Positions 6,808-12,051 of a DNA stretch of 12,051 nucleotides are shown piece by piece. The stretch covers positions 1-12,051 of the forward strand of contig JASICF010000016.1 of NCBI GenBank assembly GCA_030044775.1, written 5' to 3'. Source of the DNA: Candidatus Sulfotelmatobacter sp. (GTDB lineage: Bacteria > Acidobacteriota > Terriglobia > Terriglobales > Acidobacteriaceae). A program made the translations under genes and the position numbers. The notes below the pieces were generated by a model. It ran no database searches. It was not told the DNA's origin and saw only the letters and a list, made by a program, of their open reading frames with translations. Numbering within the stretch: position 1 is the stretch's first letter; the number at the start of each line of letters is the position of its first letter.

Positions 6808-8250
6808 TTATTGTCGGCCTTTCAAGAATCTTTCGACTCCCTGCTCGGCGTTTCCAATGGCGCGTGCCAATTCCACCTTCGCCAGATTATGCGCGTACAG
6901 GCTGTCGATGTAACTCTCATGAGCGCCGGCTACGGACTCCTGAGCCTGCACCACTTCCAGATTATCTGTAACACCAGCGGTAAAACGGTCGCGCGACTGT
7001 GTAAGCGCTTGCTCCGCCAGATTTACCGAACTTCGCGCCACCTCGACCTGATCAGCGGCGGCACTCAGATCGAGCAACGCCGCCCGCACCTCATAATCGA
7101 TGCGGCCGCGCACATCGCCCAATTCAGAGCGCGCCTGCTTGAGTTGAGCTTCGGCTTCCAGCACGTCGCTGTGGGTCTTTCCCCCGGCGAAGACAGGGAT
7201 ATTGATGCCGCCATCCACCTGCCAGGTTCCATTGGACTGGCCGGGCGTCGTTCCAATGTCGCCGAAGTTTGCATTCAAATCGAGAGTGGGGTAGTGACCT
7301 GCCGTCGCCGCACGGCGCAGAAGCTCGGCCGCCCGCACTTGCGCTTCGGCCGCATGGTAATCGGAACGCGAAGCGAACGCGCGCTGCAAATAGATATCGA
7401 CCGGAAGAGGCGTTAAGGCTTCATAAGGAGCTTTCTCGGTCAACTCGAATTCTTGTCCCGGAGCTAGGCCGATCACCCGTCCTAGCGACAGTTTCTGCTT
7501 GGCAAAATCATTGCGCGCGGCGATCAATTGCTGCTCGCGAGTTTGCAACTCAACTTGAGCGCGCAGAGTGTCGACGCTTGGACTCAAGCCGGCTTTTTCC
7601 TGGTCAACCGCCTTGTCGTAAAGAGCTTGTGCGTTTACCACTTGTGCGTTTGCGGTTTCTATGCGCGCGGAGTCGGCAATGGCAAGAAGATAGGCGTTGC
7701 CTACTGCCAGCACTACCAACTCTCGCGCATCTTTGAGAGTGTAATCAGCGGATTTGACGCTCTCCAGAGCAGCTCGCTCTTGCTCGAGCTCTTTGAAGCT
7801 GAACAGCGACTGCGAAAGCGAGGCTCGCGCATCGAAGTAATTGAATGGGCCAATCACCCGAGGAATCGGAAACGGGAAAACATTGCTTTTGAACCCCAGC
7901 GCCGTGAGGCTTTCTGTTTGCGCATCTTCATGTAGCCGGACTCCAAGATTGGGCAGAAGATCGCTGAGTTGCTTCCACCGTTCGCCCCGAGCGTTGAGGG
8001 TTTGATCTGCTGCGAGGAGGAGGCCAAGATTGTTGCGGAGACCGCGGTCAATCGCATCCTGAAATCCAATCTCCAGAACCCCCGGAGTCGGTTTCGCCTC
8101 GGGCTGACTGCCCAGATAGGGACTTTGCGATCCTGGCAGCGAGATCGAAGGTGCCGGTACGGACTGCTGAGCCGGGAGCGTGAGGGTTAACAGAAACACC
8201 GGCGCAAGGGCTCGATAACGGCAAATTGAATAAGAAAACGAACGAAGCAT
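6808..8250 (-). CDS. tolC: TolC-family outer-membrane efflux channel
   Basis: An outer-membrane channel protein of the OEP family, the exit duct for the adjacent EmrAB pump. Its 480 residues start with a signal peptide: basic residues R3, R11 and R13, then a hydrophobic core (about 14-25) and a likely cut after LPA (27). There is no lipobox cysteine, so it is not an OprM-type lipoprotein. A proline-rich linker (31-60) precedes two tandem OEP repeats, about 60-255 and 275-465. The repeats show YFDARASLSQSLFSF, QVVNAQALYDKAVDQEKAGL, WQVDGGINIPVFAGGK and LAEQALTQSRDRFTAGVTDNLEVVQAQ, all characteristic of TolC helices and strands. It is the first gene of the operon. The Shine-Dalgarno is poor and the ATG at 8250 is chosen from the signal peptide. 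The gene symbol reflects family, not demonstrated orthology. Confidence 0.92.
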   Translation of the reverse strand: MLRSFSYSICRYRALAPVFLLTLTLPAQQSVPAPSISLPGSQSPYLGSQPEAKPTPGVLEIGFQDAIDRGLRNNLGLLLAADQTLNARGERWKQLSDLLPNLGVRLHEDAQTESLTALGFKSNVFPFPIPRVIGPFNYFDARASLSQSLFSFKELEQERAALESVKSADYTLKDARELVVLAVGNAYLLAIADSARIETANAQVVNAQALYDKAVDQEKAGLSPSVDTLRAQVELQTREQQLIAARNDFAKQKLSLGRVIGLAPGQEFELTEKAPYEALTPLPVDIYLQRAFASRSDYHAAEAQVRAAELLRRAATAGHYPTLDLNANFGDIGTTPGQSNGTWQVDGGINIPVFAGGKTHSDVLEAEAQLKQARSELGDVRGRIDYEVRAALLDLSAAADQVEVARSSVNLAEQALTQSRDRFTAGVTDNLEVVQAQESVAGAHESYIDSLYAHNLAKVELARAIGNAEQGVERFLKGRQ

Positions 8251-8329
8251 TTCCGGTTCTGGAAAAGTCCCTTTGTAAGAAGACTCCGGGGACGACCTTT
8301 CTCATTCCTAAAACATCGTCTAACTATTG

Positions 8330-8357
8330 ATTCTACTTGTACATCTTGCGATGCAAA
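8330..8357 (-). promoter_or_regulatory. Candidate sigma-70 promoter of the tolC-emrAB operon
   Basis: On the - strand TTTGCA (complement of 8352-8357) and TAGAAT (complement of 8330-8335) are separated by 16 bases, matching the consensus at 4 of 6 and 5 of 6 positions. It lies about 80 bases upstream of the tolC start codon. The inverted repeat TTGC-GAT-GCAA (8346-8356) overlaps the -35 and spacer, a placement suited to a repressor operator. Prediction by eye only. Confidence 0.35.
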
Positions 8358-8391
8358 AACCCGCAGCCGAGCACTTCGAAACCCATAAAAA

Positions 8392-8408
8392 TCCTGCGTT
8401 TTCCTGCG
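8392..8408. repeat. Direct repeat TCCTGCG spaced one helical turn, possible operator
   Basis: TCCTGCG occurs at 8392-8398 and again at 8402-8408, start to start 10 bases apart, between the divergent tolC and PilZ genes and about 35 bases upstream of the candidate tolC -35. A related TCTTGCG lies at 8344-8350. Same-face repeats like these can be activator or repressor sites, and no regulator gene is adjacent. The rest of this 333-base intergenic region (8251-8583) shows no gene; apparent small frames on the - strand lack any protein signature. I see no clear + strand promoter for the PilZ gene. Confidence 0.3.
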
Positions 8409-8583
8409 AACATTCGACGGAAAGCGGAATTGTGCACTCCTTATTACTTTCGAGACGTTTCTCTCCAGCACTCATGCCAATAGAGTAAAGGAGAACAGGC
8501 TTGTTATCCAATGCGCCGCTGAAACCAAGGCGTAACAGAAACCATCAACAGAAACCCTAAGGCACCCCGAAGAGCCTCGACCC

Positions 8584-8949
8584 ATGACTGCTCCCACTCA
8601 GAAACGTACAGCAGGCCCTTTGGATCGGCGCCGCAGGCGCCACTCCAGATACCGAGCGGATTTCTCCGTTGTAGCGAGCTACCTGGAAGCGAACGACTAC
8701 AGGAAATTGGAGGGGCATTGCAGAGATCTCTCTGAGGCCGGCATGGGGCTGCTTCTCGCCACTGACATGAACATCGGTGAAGTCGCTGGGTTGAGTTTCT
8801 TCTTTCCAGGGTCGGCCAGCGCGTGGGAACTGCGCGGGGTGGTACGTTACCGGCGCGGATATCATTACGGCTTCGAATTTCTCTCCCTGACAGCGGGGCA
8901 GCGGGAATCACTCAAGGCTTATCTCGCCACCCTGGAACCGGCCGACTAA
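8584..8949 (+). CDS. Single-domain PilZ protein, probable c-di-GMP receptor
   Basis: A 121-residue protein with a basic N-terminus and one PilZ domain. The c-di-GMP-binding signatures are both present: the RxxxR-type motif in RRRRRHSRYRADFSV (15-29; R18 and R22) and DLSEAGMGL (48-56), which fits the (D/N)xSxxG rule with D48, S50 and G53. The remaining beta-barrel pattern is normal (ELRGVVRYRRGYHYGFEFLSL, 82-102). No other domain is fused, so it probably acts by binding a partner protein. It stands alone, divergent from tolC and separated by 464 bases from the phosphoesterase downstream; nothing nearby shows its target. The ATG at 8584 has a weak AAGAG about 9 bases upstream. There is no evidence that it controls the neighbouring efflux operon. 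Confidence 0.88.
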   Translation: MTAPTQKRTAGPLDRRRRRHSRYRADFSVVASYLEANDYRKLEGHCRDLSEAGMGLLLATDMNIGEVAGLSFFFPGSASAWELRGVVRYRRGYHYGFEFLSLTAGQRESLKAYLATLEPAD

Positions 8950-9030
8950 CCGCCATCTGGCTTCGCTTCATCTCAAGACACCGATACGCGGCCACGTCAC
9001 CGCCCCGGGTGCGTGCAACCTGTCAATAGC

Positions 9031-9082
9031 TGTTGCCTTGGAATTCGATTCGCAGGCAGAGACGTGTGTTGCCGGAATTCGA
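9031..9082. repeat. Imperfect direct repeat around GGAATTCGA
   Basis: TGTTGCC-TT-GGAATTCGA (9031-9048) recurs as TGTTGCC-GGAATTCGA (9067-9082), identical apart from a two-base insertion in the first copy. Start-to-start distance is 36 bases. It lies in the 464-base non-coding stretch (8950-9413) between the PilZ gene and the phosphoesterase; apart from this repeat and the leader elements listed separately I see no gene there. Confidence 0.5.
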
Positions 9083-9242
9083 CCAGACGATAGCGCTTGG
9101 CCAGGAGTGAGCAGGTTTGTGGCCAAAGAGACGAAATCGCTCGACCACAGCTCTCCTACCTATGCGGCCGGCATTTCTGAATTGTGAATCTCCGGTCAAA
9201 TTCCCATTAAAGGAAGAAAAAAGACCTAAAACCTTTAGAACC

Positions 9243-9271
9243 TTGTCAGAGGTCTGCAAACCAGTTATCAA
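9243..9271 (+). promoter_or_regulatory. Candidate sigma-70 promoter of the phosphoesterase gene
   Basis: TTGTCA (9243-9248; 5 of 6 consensus positions) and TATCAA (9266-9271; 4 of 6) are separated by exactly 17 bases. Transcription would begin near 9278, giving a leader of about 136 bases that contains the two hairpins at 9285-9330. Judged by eye. Confidence 0.4.
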
Positions 9272-9284
9272 TTGCTCGCCTCAG

Positions 9285-9330
9285 CGACAACTCTGCAGTT
9301 GCTCGATACCAGGCCACCCCCGAAGCCTGG
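9285..9330 (+). promoter_or_regulatory. Structured leader: two adjacent hairpins upstream of the phosphoesterase
   Basis: Hairpin 1 pairs CGA-CAACT (9285-9292) with AGTTG-c-TCG (9297-9305) around a CTGC loop, with one bulged C. Hairpin 2 pairs CCAGGC (9309-9314) with GCCTGG (9325-9330) around a 10-base C-rich loop. Both lie between the candidate promoter and the start codon. Neither has a T tract. It matches no riboswitch class I can recognise. Confidence 0.35.
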
Positions 9331-9413
9331 CAAGACGGCAGTGTCTGTTCGGAAACCTCTGGCGCAAGTCCCAAACCAAATCCATTTTTTCGAAAGGTTC
9401 AAAGGAAACGCCT

Positions 9414-11315
9414 ATGCGCCTACGCCAATTCGTCTTCAGGATACTCTTGTGCCTGCTATCCGCCTCCATGGTTCCCTTCGCCTCATTGATTGCCAGTACT
9501 CAAGTTGTGCCGTTGGCGCAACATGTAGTGCTGGTGATCGATGAAAATACATCCTTTAGCACCGCCTTCCCGAATGGAATGCCATGGCTTTCGAGTCAGG
9601 CAAAGAAATATGGCTACGCCAACAATTACGATTCCGACCATAGCGGGTCACTGCTCGATTATCTGTACCTTGCTTCAGGAAGCTGCGAGTCGAACTATCA
9701 GTGTTCGAGCGCTCCGATTCCCGCATGCTCCCTGCCTTCCGGTTCGCACAATTTTTATTGCAACGGCAACGATTGTTACGTCGCGACCAACTGTGAAAAT
9801 ACGGTGACCAAAGATCCGATCACCGACAGCAACATTTTTCAGCTGATGGATAATCAGCCTTTGTCGTGGAAGGTTTACGCGCAGAACTACCTGAACGCCG
9901 GTGGCACGGTGAATGTTCCGGACTTCGATGAATACGGCCAGCCACCGGACACGCATTATTACGCGCGCCACAACGCGGCAGTGTGGTATGCGGAAATCTT
10001 GAGCAATAACTTGGGTTCTCAAGGAAATATTGTGGATTTCGAGCAGTTTGGAATTGATGTTGCGAATAATGCGCTGCCGCGATTCGCCATCATCGTACCC
10101 GATGGCTGCTACGACAATCATGACGACTGCTTCAGCGACTCATTGCTGCAAGCGGATGATTTTCTCAACAGCAACCTCACTCCGATGCTGGCCCTGGCGG
10201 ATTTTCAGCCGGGCGGGAGCGGACTGTTGATCGTCACTTTCGACAACGGCGTAGATGATGACGCTGGGCAGGTTTTTACATCAGTCATTGGGCCGAACGT
10301 GAAGTCCGGATACGTTTCGAACGTCTCGTACAAGCATGAAAATGCATTGAGAACGATTCTGGATTCCCTGGGGATCTCGAGCTATCCGGGGTGGTCGGCA
10401 AGCGTACCGGACATGTCCGATTTCTTTCCTTCGACGTCGGGAAGCGTGGTAATCAATTCTCCGGCGAATGATTCCACACAGGGGCCGTCACTGCTGGTGA
10501 ATGCGGCGGCATCCGAGTTGAGCGCGAAAGTTGACCACATGGAGGTGTGGGATACATTTAATGGAACCGCAACGAAGCTGGGTAATGTTTTCAGCAAGAC
10601 CATCGACCAGGCTTTCACGGTAAGCGGGAACGGGTTGCACTCGATGACGGTGCAGGATATTGGCCTAGGGCCCAATTATCCGATCCTGCACAAGGAAGTC
10701 ACGAATTACACCGTATCGTCGAGCTATGGAGTGTTCGTGAACACCCCAGCAAACGGTTCAACCCAGGCAGAACTGGTGCCAATCAACGCATTCGGAATCG
10801 AGCCGAATGCCGAGGAATCGGGCTCTGGAATCGATCACATTGAAATATGGAATGGCGCTACCAAACTGGGTAATTCGCCGAAAGGAACTGGAATCTCGCA
10901 GTGGTATTCCATGTCTCCAGGCGATTACACGCTTTCCGTACACGATGTGACTGCGGCGGGCGTGACTCTTCATACGGCCAATGTCAGTTTCACGGTTAGC
11001 GGCGCCGACGGAGTTTTTGTGAATGCTCCGGCAAGCAATTCGACCTGGTCTACGACTACGATTCCCGTCAATGCCTACGCCTACGAACAGAGCGCAGCGA
11101 ACACGCCGATCGTTGACCATATCGAGGTCTGGGACAACACGCACGGCCTAAAGCTCGGACAATCGGCGACAGGCGTGGGAGTAAACAGCGCCTTTATCGA
11201 TCAAAATGTGACCTTGGGTGGACCGGGGACATATCAGCTCGCAATTGAGGACATCAATCCCAACAACGGCTACAAGCCGATTCATACCACCTACGTGACC
11301 GTAACAGTAAAATAG
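9414..11315 (+). CDS. Secreted phosphoesterase (acid phosphatase / phospholipase C superfamily) with three C-terminal Ig-like modules
   Basis: A 633-residue exported hydrolase. The signal peptide is MRLRQFVFRILLCLLSASMV with a cut near residue 28. The catalytic domain spans about 33-340 with alkaline-phosphatase-like landmarks: HVVLVIDENTSF (37-48; E44 and N45 as metal-site candidates), YDSDHSGSLLDYLYLASG (72-89; S79 aligns with the usual nucleophile position), YARHNAAVWYAEI (183-195), IIVPDGCYDNHDDC (226-239) and LLIVTFDNGVDDDAG (271-285). The usual TFDE is TFDN here. Eight cysteines (91, 97, 105, 116, 121, 127, 232, 239) lie in this domain, enough for four disulfides. Three modules of about 95 residues follow (about 344-437, 439-530, 533-633). 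Each opens with N-(S/T/A)-PA..ST and contains VDHxE(V/I)W-type cores at 373, 473 and 567. A longer frame reaches upstream to 9117, but the signal peptide and an AAAGGA ribosome site at 9401-9406 fix this start. Substrate unknown. Confidence 0.88.
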   Translation: MRLRQFVFRILLCLLSASMVPFASLIASTQVVPLAQHVVLVIDENTSFSTAFPNGMPWLSSQAKKYGYANNYDSDHSGSLLDYLYLASGSCESNYQCSSAPIPACSLPSGSHNFYCNGNDCYVATNCENTVTKDPITDSNIFQLMDNQPLSWKVYAQNYLNAGGTVNVPDFDEYGQPPDTHYYARHNAAVWYAEILSNNLGSQGNIVDFEQFGIDVANNALPRFAIIVPDGCYDNHDDCFSDSLLQADDFLNSNLTPMLALADFQPGGSGLLIVTFDNGVDDDAGQVFTSVIGPNVKSGYVSNVSYKHENALRTILDSLGISSYPGWSASVPDMSDFFPSTSGSVVINSPANDSTQGPSLLVNAAASELSAKVDHMEVWDTFNGTATKLGNVFSKTIDQAFTVSGNGLHSMTVQDIGLGPNYPILHKEVTNYTVSSSYGVFVNTPANGSTQAELVPINAFGIEPNAEESGSGIDHIEIWNGATKLGNSPKGTGISQWYSMSPGDYTLSVHDVTAAGVTLHTANVSFTVSGADGVFVNAPASNSTWSTTTIPVNAYAYEQSAANTPIVDHIEVWDNTHGLKLGQSATGVGVNSAFIDQNVTLGGPGTYQLAIEDINPNNGYKPIHTTYVTVTVK

Positions 11316-11322
11316 GCACTCC

Positions 11323-11355
11323 ACAAACAGCCTCGATGAGGTCGAGGCTGTTTGT
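11323..11355. terminator. Strong hairpin terminator between convergent genes
   Basis: A perfect 14-bp stem (ACAAACAGCCTCGA 11323-11336 with TCGAGGCTGTTTGT 11342-11355) closes a 5-base loop, starting 7 bases after the phosphoesterase stop. The T-rich segment GTTTGTCTTC ends the + strand structure. It could also stop - strand transcription arriving from the small gene at 11446-11691. Confidence 0.75.
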
Positions 11356-11445
11356 CTTCAGGTTGGGTCCGACGCCCGCTTGATCAGGCGAGAGTTTTCG
11401 CTCGAAGCAGAAGCATTCGCCCGCTACGGCCGGTCCGGAAGTGTA

Positions 11446-11691
11446 CTAGCAGCCCCACTCCGCTTCACCGGGCTGCGCGAAATATTGCCGCGACTCGCGA
11501 CGATTAGTCATCGCTTCCAGTTCGAGCAGCGCGAGGCGCGCCGCTGCAACCAGTCGATTCTTCTCTTGGGGCGGCACTTCCTTCCACGCTCCCGCTTCGC
11601 TCCCCTTTCCTGAAATCTCAGGAGTAAGCGCCTGGTGATAATGATGGAAGAGTTCTGCCAATCGTTCCGGTGCGACTTCGTTGATCCACAT
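11446..11691 (-). CDS. Small protein of unknown function (81 residues)
   Basis: I do not recognise a named family. The protein is soluble and helical: ERLAELFHHYHQAL (about 9-22), a short linker rich in glycine and acidic residues (23-34), then AWKEVPPQEKNRLVAAARLALLELEAM (35-61) and a polar tail ending in Cys. The W-x-x-(L/V)-P-x-x-x-K pattern followed by a helix resembles the second half of small RyR-like domains, but too weakly for an assignment. A good ribosome site (GGGGGA, complement of 11701-11706) sits 9 bases before the ATG at 11691, supporting a real gene. A 6-bp hairpin lies immediately upstream of that site. It is on the same strand as the KdpE-type regulator 158 bases upstream, and convergent with the phosphoesterase. 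Neighbours give no clear functional hint. Confidence 0.65.
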   Translation of the reverse strand: MWINEVAPERLAELFHHYHQALTPEISGKGSEAGAWKEVPPQEKNRLVAAARLALLELEAMTNRRESRQYFAQPGEAEWGC

Positions 11692-11706
11692 ACTTTGATT
11701 TCCCCC

Positions 11707-11724
11707 AGCCCGCCCTACCGGGCT
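11707..11724 (-). promoter_or_regulatory. Leader hairpin abutting the Shine-Dalgarno of the small gene
   Basis: On the - strand AGCCCG and CGGGCT form a 6-bp stem around a GTAGGG loop, directly adjacent to the GGGGGA ribosome site of the 81-residue gene. On the + strand the same hairpin is followed by TTCGTCTTTC and could look like a weak terminator, but no + strand gene precedes it. Confidence 0.3.
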
Positions 11725-11849
11725 TTCGTCTTTCAGCTACAAACTATTGGACACGGAAGCAGAGAAAATCCGAATAAAGGATCCATAAAATGTTCGTAAA
11801 GGATAGCGGGCTAACCTGCCGCTGGATTTAATCGTCTAGAATGAGGAGG

Positions 11850-12051
11850 TTACGAGCCCGGCGCGAATCGATAACCGACCCAGGGCTCGGTGAGCAAGTA
11901 TTTAGGAGAAGAAGGGTCGGGCTCGATTTTCTTCCGCAATTGACCGACGAATACGCGCAAATACTCTGGCTGCTCGGTGCTGTTCGGTCCCCAGATTGCC
12001 CCTAGCAGAGTTCGATGGGTGACCACTTTCCCAGGACGCCGCGCCAGATAA
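11850..12051 (-). CDS. kdpE: C-terminal DNA-binding domain of a KdpE-type response regulator (truncated by window edge)
   Basis: Only the last 66 residues are present; the receiver domain and the start of the effector domain lie beyond the right edge. The peptide is the second half of an OmpR/PhoB winged helix: VVTHRTLLGAIWGPN (9-23), then the recognition-helix region EYLRVFVGQLRKKIEPDP (29-46) and the C-terminal hairpin YLLTEPWVGYRF (51-62). The WGPN, YLRVFVGQLRKKIE and TE-x-x-VGYRF combination is closest to KdpE, which with the KdpD sensor kinase controls the high-affinity KdpFABC potassium pump. KdpD would be expected further right, outside the window; no kdp structural gene is visible. 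PhoB-like relatives are the alternative. Confidence 0.85.
   Translation of the reverse strand, partial: YLARRPGKVVTHRTLLGAIWGPNSTEQPEYLRVFVGQLRKKIEPDPSSPKYLLTEPWVGYRFAPGS

Noticed and set aside
8187..8471. 94-codon - strand frame across the tolC start
   Set aside because: It overlaps the tolC signal peptide in another frame and has no recognisable protein pattern or ribosome site.
9117..9413. Extension of the phosphoesterase start by 99 codons to 9117
   Set aside because: The extra peptide has no domain character and would bury the signal peptide; the ATG at 9414 has an AAAGGA site and begins a textbook signal sequence.
9278..9413. Riboswitch (c-di-GMP-I or cobalamin type) in the phosphoesterase leader
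   Set aside because: Fragments such as GGAAACC and GAAGCCTGG recall these classes, but the diagnostic conserved boxes are not present in the right order.
11707..11734. Rho-independent terminator on the + strand
   Set aside because: The stem is short, the following tract TTCGTCTTTC is interrupted, and no + strand gene precedes it after the strong terminator at 11323-11355.

Overview
The window looks like a chromosomal stretch from a member of the Acidobacteriota. This rests on remembered resemblance, not on a search: the ferrochelatase type, a receptor C-terminus of the kind common in that phylum, a periplasmic phosphoesterase with repeated Ig-like modules, and a moderately GC-rich base composition. 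Most genes are housekeeping or envelope functions. I see no CRISPR array, insertion sequence, toxin-antitoxin pair or recognisable defence system.

Left edge (1-571): the C-terminal coiled coil of a truncated + strand gene and its terminator, then about 220 bases rich in inverted repeats. These are followed by an orphan 3' half of a tRNA-Arg(CCG) gene at 422-466. It begins exactly at the anticodon loop and runs to the encoded CCA, while the D arm, 5' acceptor strand and 5' anticodon strand are missing. This is the footprint expected of a tyrosine-recombinase attachment site in a tRNA gene. Its orientation puts the integrated element to the left of position 422 and the older chromosome to the right. 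This is the most interesting feature of the window.

Centre-left (572-3223): a 12-helix MFS exporter on the - strand, a degraded C-terminal remnant of a TonB-dependent receptor on the + strand, and a ferrochelatase on the + strand with four cysteines suited to a [2Fe-2S] cluster.

Centre (3220-8250, - strand): a compact operon reading tolC, emrA, emrB, cytidylate-kinase-like gene. The first three encode a complete tripartite drug-efflux machine: outer-membrane channel, periplasmic adaptor and 14-helix DHA2 pump. The fourth is a P-loop kinase of unclear role whose stop codon interlocks with that of the convergent ferrochelatase in one TTAA palindrome. A candidate promoter with operator-like repeats lies upstream of tolC.

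Right (8584-12051): a small PilZ (c-di-GMP receptor) protein, a secreted phosphoesterase with three Ig-like modules preceded by a candidate promoter and a structured leader, a strong bidirectional-looking hairpin terminator, a small unknown protein on the - strand, and the truncated C-terminal DNA-binding domain of a KdpE-type response regulator running off the edge.
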